DNA of 64,000 nucleotides from Mycobacterium sp. ITM-2016-00316 (GTDB lineage: Bacteria > Actinomycetota > Actinomycetes > Mycobacteriales > Mycobacteriaceae): positions 4,340,001 to 4,404,000 of the forward strand of contig NZ_CP134398.1 in the NCBI RefSeq assembly GCF_002968335.2. The letters run 5' to 3'. This document shows, in pieces, positions 45,574 to 54,878 of the stretch (its first letter is position 1; each line of letters begins with the position of its first letter). The position numbers and the translations under genes are program-made. The notes beneath the pieces are model-generated. The model ran no database searches. It was given only the letters and a program-made list of their open reading frames with translations, and was not told the origin of the DNA.

Positions 45574-48500
45574 GTGAGCAGTTCACCATCACCTTTTGGA
45601 CAGAACGAGTGGCTCGTCGAAGAGATGTATCGCAAGTTCCGCGAGGATCCTTCGTCGGTGGATCCGAGTTGGCACGAGTTCCTGGTGGACTACGCCCCCG
45701 AGTCGATGGACACCCCGGCCCAGAAATCCGAGCCCGCCGCGGCCAAGGCGTCGGCCCCCGCAAAGGCCGCACCCGCCCCGTCGGCCCCGGCAAAGGCTGA
45801 GGCAAAGACGGAGACCAAGACGGAGGCGAAGACGGAGGCGAAGGCCGCTCCGAAGTCCGAAGCCTCGACGCCGAAGGCCGCAGCCCCGGCCAAGAAGGCG
45901 GAGCCGGCCCCGGCCCCCAAGAAGCCCGCAGCCGCCGCCCCCGCGGCCGAGGGCGATGAGAACACCGTGCTGCGCGGCGCTTCGGCCGCCGTCGTCAAGA
46001 ACATGAACGCCTCGCTGGACGTGCCCACGGCCACCAGCGTGCGGGCCATCCCGGCCAAGGCGATGATCGACAACCGCGTGGTGATCAACAACCACCTCAA
46101 GCGCACCCGCGGCGGCAAGATCAGCTTCACCCACCTGCTCGGCTACGCCATCGTGCAGGCGGTCAAGAAGTTCCCGAACCTGAACCGGCATTTCGCCGAG
46201 GTCGACGGCAAGCCCAATGTCGTCACCCCCGCGCACACCAACCTGGGCCTGGCCATCGACCTGCCCGGCAAGGACGGCAACCGCACGCTGGTCGTCGCGG
46301 CCATCAAGCGCTGCGAAACGATGAAGTTCGGCCAGTTCATCGCGGCCTACGAGGACATCGTGCGGCGTGCCCGCGACGGCAAGCTCACCGCCGAGGACTT
46401 CGGTGGCGTCACCATCTCGCTGACCAACCCGGGCACCATCGGCACCGTGCACTCGGTGCCTCGCCTGATGCGCGGCCAGGGCGCCATCATCGGCGCCGGC
46501 GCCATGGAATACCCGGCCGAGTTCCAGGGCGCCAGCGAGGAGCGTATCGCCGAGCTCGGCGTCGGCAAGCTGATCACCCTGACCTCCACCTATGACCACC
46601 GCATCATCCAGGGTGCGGAATCCGGTGACTTCCTGCGCACGATCCACACCCTGTTGCTCGACGACGAGTTCTACGACGAGATCTTCATGGAGCTGGGGAT
46701 CCCGTACGAGCCGGTGCGCTGGCGTATCGACAACCCGGACTCGATCTTCGACAAGAACGCCCGGATCATCGAGCTCATCGCGGCTTACCGCAACCGTGGT
46801 CACCTGATGGCCGATATCGACCCGCTTCGGCTGGACAAGACGCGCTTCCGCAGCCACCCAGACCTCGACGTGCTGACCCACGGCCTGACGCTGTGGGATC
46901 TGGATCGCGAGTTCAAGGTCGACGGTTTCGCCGGTGCCGAATACAAGAAGTTGCGCGATGTGCTCTCGGTGCTGCGCGACGCCTACTGTCGGCACGCCGG
47001 TGTGGAGTACACCCACATCCTGGAACCCGAGCAGCAGAAGTGGATTCAGGAGCGCGTCGAGACCAAGCACGCCAAGCCCACGGTCGCCGAGCAGAAGTAC
47101 ATCTTGAGCAAGCTCAACGCGGCCGAGGCCTTCGAGACGTTCCTGCAGACCAAGTACGTCGGGCAGAAGCGGTTCTCGCTGGAGGGCGCGGAGACCGTCA
47201 TCCCGATGATGGACGCCGCGATCGACCAGGCCGCGGAACACGGCCTCGACGAGGTCGTCATCGGCATGCCGCACCGCGGCCGGCTCAACGTGTTGGCCAA
47301 TATCGTCGGCAAGCCCTACTCGCAGATCTTCGGCGAGTTCGAGGGCAACCTGAACCCGAGCCAGGCGCACGGTTCCGGTGACGTGAAGTACCACCTCGGC
47401 GCCACCGGTACCTACCTGCAGATGTTCGGGGACAACGACATTGCGGTGTCGCTGGTCGCCAACCCCAGCCACCTGGAGGCCGTCGACCCGGTCCTGGAGG
47501 GACTGGTCCGCGCCAAGCAGGACCTGATCGACTTCGCCTCCCCCGAGGGGCACGAGGCCTTCTCGGTGGTGCCGATGATGCTGCACGGCGACGCCGCCTT
47601 CGCGGGTCAGGGTGTGGTCGCCGAGACCCTGAACCTGGCGCTGCTGCGCGGGTACCGCACCGGCGGGACCATCCACATCATCGTCAACAACCAGATCGGC
47701 TTCACCACCTCACCGCACGACTCGCGTTCCAGCGAGTACTGCACCGACGTCGCGAAAATGGTCGGCGCGCCGATCTTCCACGTCAACGGTGACGATCCCG
47801 AGGCCTGCGTCTGGGTGGCCAAGCTGGCCATGGACTTCCGGCAGCAGTTCGGCAAGGACGTCGTCATCGACATGCTGTGCTACCGCCGCCGCGGGCACAA
47901 CGAGGGTGATGACCCGTCGATGACGCAGCCCGGCATGTACGACGTGATCGACACCAAGCGCGGCGTCCGCAAGACCTACACCGAGGCACTGATCGGCCGC
48001 GGTGACATCTCGATGAAGGAGGCCGAGGACGCGCTGCGCGACTACCAGGGCCAACTGGAGCGGGTGTTCAACGAGGTCCGCGAGCTGGAGAAGCACGAGA
48101 TCGAGCCGAGCGAATCGGTGGAATCCGACCAGCAGACCCCGAAGGGGTTGAACACCGCCGTCGACAAGGCCGTGCTGGCCCGCATCGGTGACGCGCACCT
48201 GGCCGCACCGGAGGGCTTCAATGTCCATCCCCGGGTGCAGCCCGTGCTGGAGAAGCGCCGCGAGATGGCCTACGAGGGCAAGGTGGATTGGGCGTTCGGC
48301 GAGTTGCTGGCCCTCGGTTCGCTTGTCTCCGAAGGTAAGACGGTCAGGTTCACCGGGCAGGACGTCCGGCGTGGCACGTTCACCCAGCGTCACGCGGTGA
48401 TCATCGACCGCAAGACCGGCGCCGAGTTCACGCCGCTGGACCTGCTGACCGTCGATACCGACGGCAACCCGACCGGTGGCCGCTTCATGGTGTATGACTC

Positions 48501-49344
48501 GGCACTGTCCGAGTTCGCGGCGGTGGGCTTCGAATACGGCTACTCGGTGGGCAACCCCGGCGCAATCGTGTTGTGGGAGGCCCAGTTCGGCGATTTCGTC
48601 AACGGCGCGCAGTCGATCATCGACGAGTTCATCTCCTCCGGCGAGGCCAAGTGGGGCCAGCTCTCCGATGTCGTGCTGCTGCTGCCGCACGGTCACGAGG
48701 GCCAGGGTCCCGACCACACGTCGGGCCGTATCGAGCGCTTCCTGCAGGTGTGCGCCGAGGGCTCGATGACCGTGGCGATGCCCTCGACCCCGGCGAACTA
48801 CTTCCACCTGCTGCGCAGGCACGCCCTCGACGGTATCCACCGGCCGCTGATCGTCTTCACCCCGAAGTCGATGCTGCGCAACAAGGCTGCGGTCAGCGAG
48901 GTGAAGGACTTCACCGAGATCAAGTTCCGCTCGGTGCTAGAGGAGCCCACCTACGAAGAGGGCATCGGCGAGCGGTCGAAGGTCAAGCGGGTGCTGCTCA
49001 CCAGCGGCAAGATCTACTACGAGCTGGTGGCCCGCAAGGCCAAGGAGAAGCGCGACGACGTGGCGATCATCCGCATCGAGCAGCTCTACCCGCTGCCGCG
49101 GCGCCGGCTGAACGCCACCCTCGACGAATACCCCAATGTGTCGCAGTACTTCTGGGTGCAGGAGGAGCCGGCCAACCAGGGTGCCTGGCCGACGTTCGGG
49201 CTCTCCCTGCCGGAGTTGTTGCCGGAGAAGCTGACCGGGATCAAGCGCATCTCCCGGCGCGCGATGTCGGCTCCGTCCTCGGGTTCCTCGAAGGTGCACG
49301 CGGTCGAGCAGCAGGAGATCATCGACGAGGCGTTCGCGCCGTAA
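45574..49344 (+). CDS. kgd: Multifunctional 2-oxoglutarate dehydrogenase/decarboxylase KGD
   Basis: A 1,256-residue fusion enzyme of the TCA cycle. The first ~40 residues ([31 protein letters not shown]) are the conserved helical start; an Ala/Lys/Pro-rich linker follows (about 45-130). An E2-type acyltransferase domain comes next, with active-site motif [11 protein letters not shown]; the E1 thiamine-dependent domain follows (TPP motif from G739-D740-D741 to RGHNEGDD). It decarboxylates 2-oxoglutarate and supports succinyl transfer; GarA is its known inhibitor in mycobacteria. GTG 45574 matches the M. smegmatis start ([13 protein letters not shown]). A tandem 12-bp repeat in the linker DNA encodes repeated K-T-E. 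A perfect 19-bp hairpin follows the gene. Confidence 0.96.
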   Translation: MSSSPSPFGQNEWLVEEMYRKFREDPSSVDPSWHEFLVDYAPESMDTPAQKSEPAAAKASAPAKAAPAPSAPAKAEAKTETKTEAKTEAKAAPKSEASTPKAAAPAKKAEPAPAPKKPAAAAPAAEGDENTVLRGASAAVVKNMNASLDVPTATSVRAIPAKAMIDNRVVINNHLKRTRGGKISFTHLLGYAIVQAVKKFPNLNRHFAEVDGKPNVVTPAHTNLGLAIDLPGKDGNRTLVVAAIKRCETMKFGQFIAAYEDIVRRARDGKLTAEDFGGVTISLTNPGTIGTVHSVPRLMRGQGAIIGAGAMEYPAEFQGASEERIAELGVGKLITLTSTYDHRIIQGAESGDFLRTIHTLLLDDEFYDEIFMELGIPYEPVRWRIDNPDSIFDKNARIIELIAAYRNRGHLMADIDPLRLDKTRFRSHPDLDVLTHGLTLWDLDREFKVDGFAGAEYKKLRDVLSVLRDAYCRHAGVEYTHILEPEQQKWIQERVETKHAKPTVAEQKYILSKLNAAEAFETFLQTKYVGQKRFSLEGAETVIPMMDAAIDQAAEHGLDEVVIGMPHRGRLNVLANIVGKPYSQIFGEFEGNLNPSQAHGSGDVKYHLGATGTYLQMFGDNDIAVSLVANPSHLEAVDPVLEGLVRAKQDLIDFASPEGHEAFSVVPMMLHGDAAFAGQGVVAETLNLALLRGYRTGGTIHIIVNNQIGFTTSPHDSRSSEYCTDVAKMVGAPIFHVNGDDPEACVWVAKLAMDFRQQFGKDVVIDMLCYRRRGHNEGDDPSMTQPGMYDVIDTKRGVRKTYTEALIGRGDISMKEAEDALRDYQGQLERVFNEVRELEKHEIEPSESVESDQQTPKGLNTAVDKAVLARIGDAHLAAPEGFNVHPRVQPVLEKRREMAYEGKVDWAFGELLALGSLVSEGKTVRFTGQDVRRGTFTQRHAVIIDRKTGAEFTPLDLLTVDTDGNPTGGRFMVYDSALSEFAAVGFEYGYSVGNPGAIVLWEAQFGDFVNGAQSIIDEFISSGEAKWGQLSDVVLLLPHGHEGQGPDHTSGRIERFLQVCAEGSMTVAMPSTPANYFHLLRRHALDGIHRPLIVFTPKSMLRNKAAVSEVKDFTEIKFRSVLEEPTYEEGIGERSKVKRVLLTSGKIYYELVARKAKEKRDDVAIIRIEQLYPLPRRRLNATLDEYPNVSQYFWVQEEPANQGAWPTFGLSLPELLPEKLTGIKRISRRAMSAPSSGSSKVHAVEQQEIIDEAFAP
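45802..45837 (+). repeat. Tandem 12-bp repeat in the kgd linker
   Basis: Three head-to-tail units: GCAAAGACGGAG (45802-45813), ACCAAGACGGAG (45814-45825) and GCGAAGACGGAG (45826-45837), encoding [12 protein letters not shown]. They sit in the flexible linker between the N-terminal helix and acyltransferase domain, so changes in copy number would alter linker length without breaking the frame. Confidence 0.85.
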
Positions 49345-49357
49345 GTCCGCCCAACGT

Positions 49358-49400
49358 GAAGAAGGTCGCGAGAATCCGAATGATTCTCGCGACCTTCTTC
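49358..49400. terminator. Perfect 19-bp hairpin after kgd
   Basis: GAAGAAGGTCGCGAGAATC (49358-49376) pairs perfectly with GATTCTCGCGACCTTCTTC (49382-49400) around the 5-base loop CGAAT. It starts 14 bases after the kgd stop and ends 10 bases before the stop of the opposing DUF732 gene. No U tract follows on the plus strand. It should end transcription from both sides. Confidence 0.85.
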
Positions 49401-49410
49401 GCTTTCGAGG

Positions 49411-49758
49411 TTAAAAAAGACCGGGGATCGGCGACTCACCGTTGGCCAGGGACGTCATCGCGCCCGGGCAGAACGCCGAGATCGCGAACCCGGTGAACAT
49501 GGTGGCCGGCCCGAGCGGACGCCCGATCGTGTCCGAGACCTGCCCGGCGACATCGGCGAGGTTCTGGCCGCCGTCTGCCAGCATCGGGCACACCGACTGC
49601 CCCGCCGAGACGGCGTCGGCCGGGTTGATGCCGCTCAGGCCCGACCCGTCCAGGGTGTTCAGGAAGTCGGTGGCCGGATCGGCCTGGGCGGGGGCGGCGG
49701 CCAGCAGACCGGCGGACAGGACGGCACCGGCGGCAACCGCGAATCGCAAACGCATCAT
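49411..49758 (-). CDS. Secreted DUF732 protein
   Basis: A 115-residue small exported protein. A signal peptide (RFAVAAGAVLSAGLLAAAPAQA, cleavage after A-Q-A) is followed by a short mature domain with DFLNTLDGSGLSGINPADAV, two cysteines (VCPML and FCPGAM) and TSLANGESPIPGLF. The pattern is that of DUF732, a family abundant in mycobacteria, with no assigned function. The cysteines probably form one disulfide. It is divergent from the hydrolase-SDR gene; the 123 bases between them hold a weak inverted repeat (ATGAT and ATCAT near 49861-49876) close to that gene's start. Confidence 0.8.
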   Translation of the reverse strand: MMRLRFAVAAGAVLSAGLLAAAPAQADPATDFLNTLDGSGLSGINPADAVSAGQSVCPMLADGGQNLADVAGQVSDTIGRPLGPATMFTGFAISAFCPGAMTSLANGESPIPGLF

Positions 49759-49881
49759 GATGGGGGCATCGCTGCGAGCGCGGGCATCGTTACACCGGAG
49801 CGCACAAAATGCACCATCGGTAGTCCAATGAGATGCGTTCTGCCACTGGGCTTCGCGAGATGATTGTCACATCATGGTTGG

Positions 49882-51621
49882 ATGCGCCTTCTGACGGTCG
49901 ATGACCGTGCCGTCCGAGTCCATACAGCCGGTGACCCCCAGAACACGCCGGTGCTGTTGCTGCACGGCATCTCGCGCAGCCTCGAGGACTGGACCGAGCA
50001 GGTGGAACGACTGTCGCAACGGTTCTATGTGATCGCCCCGGACCAGCCGGGGTTCGGGTTCTCGGCCCGCCGGGAGGGACCCGCCGATCTGGGCGCCCTG
50101 GCCGACGGGGTGGCCGGCACCCTCGCCGAGCTCGGCGAAACCCGGGCATGCCACGTCATCGGCAATTCGCTCGGCGGTGCGGTCGCCATGCAGCTCCTGG
50201 CCAACCACCCCGACCGGGTCGCCAGCCTGACCCTGGTCAACAGCGCCGGTTTCGGCGCCGAGGTCACCCCGCTGCTGAAGATGTTGTCGCTGCCCGGGCT
50301 CGGCCGCTACGCCGCCACCCACAGCACCGCGGCCGGCGCCCGGCTGATGGAACGCCGGATCTTCGCCGACCCGGCACTGGCCACCCCCGAACGCGTCGAG
50401 CATGCGCTGCGGATCGCTGCGCAGCCCGGCGCCGGGACGTTTCTGCACGAGATCGCCAACCAGCTCGGCACCGCGCGCGGAGTCCGCCCACAGTGGCGCG
50501 AGGATCTGCTGGCGGCGGTGGCCGCGCATCCCCGCCCCACCCTGTTGATCTGGGGTGACCGCGACCGTATCCTGCCCGCGGTGCACCTCGGCGCGGCCCG
50601 CCGGCAGTTTCCCGACGCTCAGGTCCACCTGTTCGCCGGCGCCGGACACATGCCGCAGATCGAGCGGCCCGACGAGTTCGCCGACCTCGTCACCGCGTTC
50701 GTGGAGAACGGACCGACCCGGTCGGCTGCGGTACCGCCGGTAACGGCTAAGGTCGAACACAATCGAACAACAGTTGGTCACGACAGGAGTGTGCGCATGG
50801 AGGGCTTTGCCGGAAAAGTTTGCGTCGTGACGGGCGCCGGCTCGGGCATCGGGCAGGCACTGGCCGTCGAACTCGGCCGCTCGGGCGCCAAGCTGGCGAT
50901 CAGCGATGTCGACACCGAGGGGCTGGCGGTCACCGAGGAGCGACTGAAGGCCATCGGCGCACCCGTGAAGTCCGATCGCCTCGATGTCACCGAGCGTGAG
51001 GCCTTCGAGCTGTACGCCACATCGGTCAAGGAACACTTCGGCAAGGTCAACCAGATCTACAACAACGCCGGTATCGCATACTCCGGCGATATCGAGGTCA
51101 GCTCCTACAAGGACATCGAGCGGATCATGGACGTCGACTTCTGGGGCGTCGTCAACGGCACCAAGTCCTTCCTGCCGCACCTGATCGAATCCGGTGACGG
51201 GCACGTCGTCAACGTCTCCAGCCTCTTCGGCATCTTCTCGGTGCCCGGCCAGGCCGCCTACAACGCGGCGAAGTTCGCGGTGCGCGGATTCACCGAGGCC
51301 CTGCGCCAGGAGATGGCCGTGGCCAAGCATCCGGTCAAGGTGACCTGCGTTCACCCCGGCGGCATCAAGACCGCGATCGCACGCAATGCCACCGCCGCCG
51401 AGGGTATCGACGTGCAGAAGATGGCCAACGCCTTCGACAAGAAGCTGGCCAAGACCTCACCCGAGCGGGCAGCCAAGATCATCCTGGAGGCGGTCCGCAA
51501 GGATCGCGCCCGGGTACTGGTCGGCGCCGACGCGAAAATCCTCGACGTGTTCGTCCGGATCACCGGTTCGGGCTATCAGAAGCTGTTCTCCACGGTGGCC
51601 AACGGCCTCATCCCGAAGTGA
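49882..51621 (+). CDS. Alpha/beta hydrolase fused in frame to a short-chain dehydrogenase
   Basis: A 579-residue ORF with two complete enzymes. The hydrolase (about 1-290) has HGISRS (oxyanion hole), nucleophile motif GNSLGG, acid in WGDRDRILP and base in GAGHMPQIE. The SDR (from residue ~306) has TGAGSGIGQ, NNAG, and catalytic S-Y-K in VSSLFG and YNAAK. The joint is open with no stop codon, yet AGGAG (50785-50789) lies 7 bases before the internal ATG 50797 and a -10-like TAAGGT lies at 50748-50753. So the SDR (homologous to Rv1245c, 275 residues) may also be made separately. The layout resembles EphD-type fusions. ATG 49882 is chosen over TTG 49864. Confidence 0.82.
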   Translation: MRLLTVDDRAVRVHTAGDPQNTPVLLLHGISRSLEDWTEQVERLSQRFYVIAPDQPGFGFSARREGPADLGALADGVAGTLAELGETRACHVIGNSLGGAVAMQLLANHPDRVASLTLVNSAGFGAEVTPLLKMLSLPGLGRYAATHSTAAGARLMERRIFADPALATPERVEHALRIAAQPGAGTFLHEIANQLGTARGVRPQWREDLLAAVAAHPRPTLLIWGDRDRILPAVHLGAARRQFPDAQVHLFAGAGHMPQIERPDEFADLVTAFVENGPTRSAAVPPVTAKVEHNRTTVGHDRSVRMEGFAGKVCVVTGAGSGIGQALAVELGRSGAKLAISDVDTEGLAVTEERLKAIGAPVKSDRLDVTEREAFELYATSVKEHFGKVNQIYNNAGIAYSGDIEVSSYKDIERIMDVDFWGVVNGTKSFLPHLIESGDGHVVNVSSLFGIFSVPGQAAYNAAKFAVRGFTEALRQEMAVAKHPVKVTCVHPGGIKTAIARNATAAEGIDVQKMANAFDKKLAKTSPERAAKIILEAVRKDRARVLVGADAKILDVFVRITGSGYQKLFSTVANGLIPK

Positions 51622-51622
51622 T

Positions 51623-52450
51623 CTAGTGGCCGAGCGGGTGGGTGTCCAACCAGGCATTGGCCACCGCCCCCGGCTCGGCGCCGGCGGCCACCTCTGCGCG
51701 CAGCTGCGCCAGGGCGTCGGTGTCGAGCACACCGGCCAGTTCGTTGACCGAACGTAACTGCATCTGGCTCAGGGTGTTCCGCCGGAAAACCGGCACCACG
51801 TTCTCGGCGCGGATCAGTGCCGTCCGGTCCGACAGCATGGTCAGATCCTCGGGGAAATCCGGTGCCGCCGCCGAGCTCCAGGCGATGTCGATCTCACCGC
51901 CGCGCAACGCCGCCCACAGCCCCTCGGCGTCGGGAAACTCCTCGGGCGCGGCCGGCGTGCAGGTGCCGAACGATTCCGGCACCCGAACCCCTTCCACCAC
52001 ACCGGGTTTCAGTGCATCACACCGGGTGATCAGCGCGCTGACGTCACGAGCACCCCAGTCGGCAGCGGTCGGCCCGGTCACCACGACGACCGGTTTGTCG
52101 GATGCGCCGTCGGCATAGTCACCGGCGCCCAGCCCTTCCGGGAGCGCGCCGACCATGGCGCGGTACACCTGGGCCGCCGACCGTGCCGGCGCGTCCGGCG
52201 CGAACCGGGCCAGCACGTCACCGGTCAACGCCGGTGCGACGTCGATGTCACCGGAATCCAGCGCCGCCAAGGGATCCGGCGTGTTCTGCACATGCGCCGG
52301 GCTGCCGTAATAGCGCAACGCGGCGGCATACAGGTGCGCGAGCAGCGCCGACTGACCGTCGGCGCCGACCGACACCGACGCCGGTGGCGGCGTCTGCCCA
52401 CCGCACCCGGCGATCAGCAGCGCGACCAGCGCGACCGCCAACCGCCGCAT
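51623..52450 (-). CDS. lpqZ: LpqZ, OpuAC-type substrate-binding lipoprotein
   Basis: A 275-residue lipoprotein with lipobox I-A-G-C (Cys 16) and a periplasmic binding-protein fold of the glycine betaine/choline-binding class (OpuAC): VSVGADGQSALLAHLYAAAL, ALDSGDIDVAPALTGDVLARFAP and WSSAAAPDFPEDLTMLSD. It would capture a compatible solute or related ligand, but no cognate permease or ATPase is adjacent. ATG 52450 is the proper start; the open frame upstream overlaps the malic enzyme. It lies 13 bases downstream of the malic-enzyme stop and is convergent with the hydrolase-SDR gene. The order mirrors M. tuberculosis, where lpqZ is Rv1244. Confidence 0.87.
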   Translation of the reverse strand: MRRLAVALVALLIAGCGGQTPPPASVSVGADGQSALLAHLYAAALRYYGSPAHVQNTPDPLAALDSGDIDVAPALTGDVLARFAPDAPARSAAQVYRAMVGALPEGLGAGDYADGASDKPVVVVTGPTAADWGARDVSALITRCDALKPGVVEGVRVPESFGTCTPAAPEEFPDAEGLWAALRGGEIDIAWSSAAAPDFPEDLTMLSDRTALIRAENVVPVFRRNTLSQMQLRSVNELAGVLDTDALAQLRAEVAAGAEPGAVANAWLDTHPLGH

Positions 52451-52463
52451 CGTCGACCGGATC

Positions 52464-53642
52464 TCAGACGCCGGAGGCTTCCGCGACCGCGGCGGCAACC
52501 GCGGGACCCACCCGCGGGTCCAGTGCGCTCGGCACGATGTGGTCGGTCGCGAGGTCATCGCCGACGACCGAGAAGATCGCATGCGCGGCAGCGACTTTCA
52601 TCTCCTCGGTGATGCGGCGCGCACCGGCGTCCAGCGCGCCCCGGAACACACCGGGGAAGGCCAGCACATTGTTGATCTGATTCGGGAAGTCGCTGCGACC
52701 GGTGGCCACCACCGAGGCGTACTTACGCGCGGCGTCGGGATGGATCTCCGGGTCGGGGTTGGACAGCGCGAACACGATGCCGCCCGGCGCCATCGTCGCG
52801 ATGAGCTCCTCGGGGACCAGACCCGCCGATACCCCCAGGAAGACATCGGCGCCGCTGAGCGCCTCGGCCACCCCGCCGGTCAGCCCCCGCGGGTTGGTGC
52901 GCTGGGCCAGTTCGGCCTTGAAGGAGTTCAGGTCGCTGCGACCGCTCTCCACGATGCCCTTGCTGTCCAGCACCACGATGTCGGTGATACCGCTGTTGAT
53001 CAGGATGTTGGTGCAGGCGACGCCGGCCGCGCCGGCGCCGGACACCACGACCTTGAGATCGTGGATGTCGCGCTCGAGCACCTTGACCGCACCCAGCAGC
53101 GCGGCGAGCACGACGATGGCGGTGCCGTGCTGGTCGTCGTGCATCACCGGGCAGTCCAGCGCCTCGATGGCGCGGCGCTCGATCTCGAAGCACCGGGGTG
53201 CGGAGATGTCTTCCAGGTTCACCGCGCCGAACGTCGGCCGCAGCCGGATCAGCGTCTCGACGATCTCGTCGGGATCCTTGGTGTCGAGCACGATCGGGAT
53301 GGAGTTGAGCCCACCGAAGGTCTTGAACAGCGCGCTCTTGCCCTCCATGACCGGAAGCGAGGCCGCCGGGCCGATATCGCCGAGGCCGAGCACCGCACTG
53401 CCATCGCTGACCACGGCAACCAGGCGGTTCGCCCAGGTGTACTTCTTGGCCAGGGTGGCGTCGGCGGCGATGGCGCGGCTCACCTGTGCGACGCCCGGGG
53501 TGTAGGCGATGGAAAGCGCGCGCTGGGTGTCCAGCGGTTCCTTCAGTTCAACCGAGAGCTTGCCCCCCTCGTGGGCCGCGAAGATCTCCGCGTCATCGAT
53601 GACAACCTGTGGGGTCTTGACCAATTCCGACACGGCCGTCAC
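52464..53642 (-). CDS. Malic enzyme (short NAD(P)-dependent form)
   Basis: A 392-residue malic enzyme. The N-terminal part has SIAYTPGVAQVSRAIA and DGSAVLGLGDIGP. The catalytic motifs are EDISAPRCFEIE and CPVMHDDQHGTAIVV. The dinucleotide site is VVSGAGAAGVACTNIL, and the C-terminal part has RSDFPNQINNVLAFPG. It converts malate to pyruvate and CO2. The lack of the second half found in the 760-residue form marks it as the short class. GTG 53642 is the start. In M. tuberculosis the matching slot beside corA holds malate dehydrogenase mdh (Rv1240), a different enzyme on the same substrate. Cofactor preference cannot be read reliably. Confidence 0.93.
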   Translation of the reverse strand: MTAVSELVKTPQVVIDDAEIFAAHEGGKLSVELKEPLDTQRALSIAYTPGVAQVSRAIAADATLAKKYTWANRLVAVVSDGSAVLGLGDIGPAASLPVMEGKSALFKTFGGLNSIPIVLDTKDPDEIVETLIRLRPTFGAVNLEDISAPRCFEIERRAIEALDCPVMHDDQHGTAIVVLAALLGAVKVLERDIHDLKVVVSGAGAAGVACTNILINSGITDIVVLDSKGIVESGRSDLNSFKAELAQRTNPRGLTGGVAEALSGADVFLGVSAGLVPEELIATMAPGGIVFALSNPDPEIHPDAARKYASVVATGRSDFPNQINNVLAFPGVFRGALDAGARRITEEMKVAAAHAIFSVVGDDLATDHIVPSALDPRVGPAVAAAVAEASGV

Positions 53643-53764
53643 GTTACTTCACCCAAGGAACTCACAGGCACCGGTTCCCTGACCGTGAGAGGTTGGAAAC
53701 GCGACTGACGAGTAACATTCGGCCACGGGGCACGCGGTCGCGGCCCTAGACGATGGAGGTCGCG

Positions 53765-54871
53765 ATGCCGTCTTTCCGCCCCCTGCCACCGTCGATGCTG
53801 AGGCCGGCGGGACGCCGGGTCACTACCGCTGCGGACGCATCCGGCATCCACGTGCCGGTTTCGCAGGCGATGGTCGACTGCGGCGTCTACTGCGACGGTG
53901 TCCGCCTGCCGGGCAAATACACCCACGCGGCGGCGCTGAACAAGGTGCACGAGATCGAGGCCGACGGCGGCAGCGCGTTCGTCTGGATCGGCCTGCACGA
54001 ACCCGACGAGCATCAGATGCAGGCCGTGGCCGAGGTGTTCGGTCTGCACGAACTGGCCGTCGAGGACGCGGTGCACGCCCACCAGCGCCCCAAGCTGGAA
54101 CGCTACGACGACACCCTGTTCCTGGTCCTCAAGACGGTCAAGTACGTGGCGCACGACTCGGTGGCCAAGACCCGCGAAATCGTCGAGACCGGCGAGATCA
54201 TGGTGTTCGTCGGCGCCGATTTCGTCGTCACGGTTCGGCACGGCGAGCACGGTGGACTCGCCGCGGTGCGCAAGCACATCGACACCAACCCGACGAGCTG
54301 CAAGCTGGGCCCGTACGCCGTCATGCACGCCATCGCCGACCATGTCGTCGACGACTACCTCGACGTCACCGACCTCGTCGAGAAGGATATCGACGAGATG
54401 GAGGAGAACGTGTTCTCCCCCAACAGCGCCACCGAGATCGAGCACATCTACCTGATGAAGCGCGAGGTCGTCGAGCTTCGCCGGGCCGTCAGCCCGCTGG
54501 CCACCGACCTGCAGCGCATCACCACCGATCACAATGACCTGATCTCCAAGGAGGTCAGGCGCTACATGCGCGACGTGCTCGACCACACGATCAAGGCAGC
54601 CGACCGCATCGAGGGCTATGACGAGGTGCTCAGCTCGTTGGTGCAGGCTGCGGTCGGCAAGGTCTCGATGCAGCAGAACACCGATATGCGCAAGATCTCG
54701 GCCTGGGTGGCGATCGCCGCGGTGCCGACCGCGCTGGCCGGCATCTACGGGATGAACTTCGACTACATGCCCGAATTACACCAGCCGTGGGGCTACCCGG
54801 CGGTGCTGCTGCTCATGCTGAGCGTGTGCACACTGCTGTACCGGACGTTCCGGCGCAACCACTGGCTCTAG
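53765..54871 (+). CDS. corA: CorA magnesium/cobalt transport protein
   Basis: A 368-residue CorA. A large cytoplasmic domain carries a long acidic helix (VVDDYLDVTDLVEKDIDEMEENVF), followed by two C-terminal helices with the signature Y-G-M-N-F just after the first. The end NHWL is basic-aromatic as in other CorA proteins. It forms a pentameric Mg2+ channel in the inner membrane. ATG 53765 was chosen since GGAGG lies 5 bases upstream; ATG 53753 is an alternative. It is divergent from the malic-enzyme gene. The homologue in M. tuberculosis is Rv1239c. No M-box riboswitch was recognised upstream. Confidence 0.93.
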   Translation: MPSFRPLPPSMLRPAGRRVTTAADASGIHVPVSQAMVDCGVYCDGVRLPGKYTHAAALNKVHEIEADGGSAFVWIGLHEPDEHQMQAVAEVFGLHELAVEDAVHAHQRPKLERYDDTLFLVLKTVKYVAHDSVAKTREIVETGEIMVFVGADFVVTVRHGEHGGLAAVRKHIDTNPTSCKLGPYAVMHAIADHVVDDYLDVTDLVEKDIDEMEENVFSPNSATEIEHIYLMKREVVELRRAVSPLATDLQRITTDHNDLISKEVRRYMRDVLDHTIKAADRIEGYDEVLSSLVQAAVGKVSMQQNTDMRKISAWVAIAAVPTALAGIYGMNFDYMPELHQPWGYPAVLLLMLSVCTLLYRTFRRNHWL

Positions 54872-54878
54872 ACGTGGG

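Noticed and set aside
45589..47676. A 695-codon open frame on the strand opposite kgd
   Set aside because: It lies fully inside kgd and its protein is low-complexity, Leu/Gly/Val-rich and without motifs. High GC makes long antisense frames common; kgd is unmistakable on the other strand.
50753..50768. TCGAAC-ACAA-TCGAAC as a second LexA box
   Set aside because: The half-sites are direct repeats, not inverted (the right half should be GTTCGA). LexA needs the palindrome, so this is coincidence.
53643..53764. M-box or other Mg2+ riboswitch before corA
   Set aside because: The 120 bases contain only short inverted repeats (CTCAC/GTGAG, GGAAC/GTTCC) and cannot hold the large conserved M-box fold.
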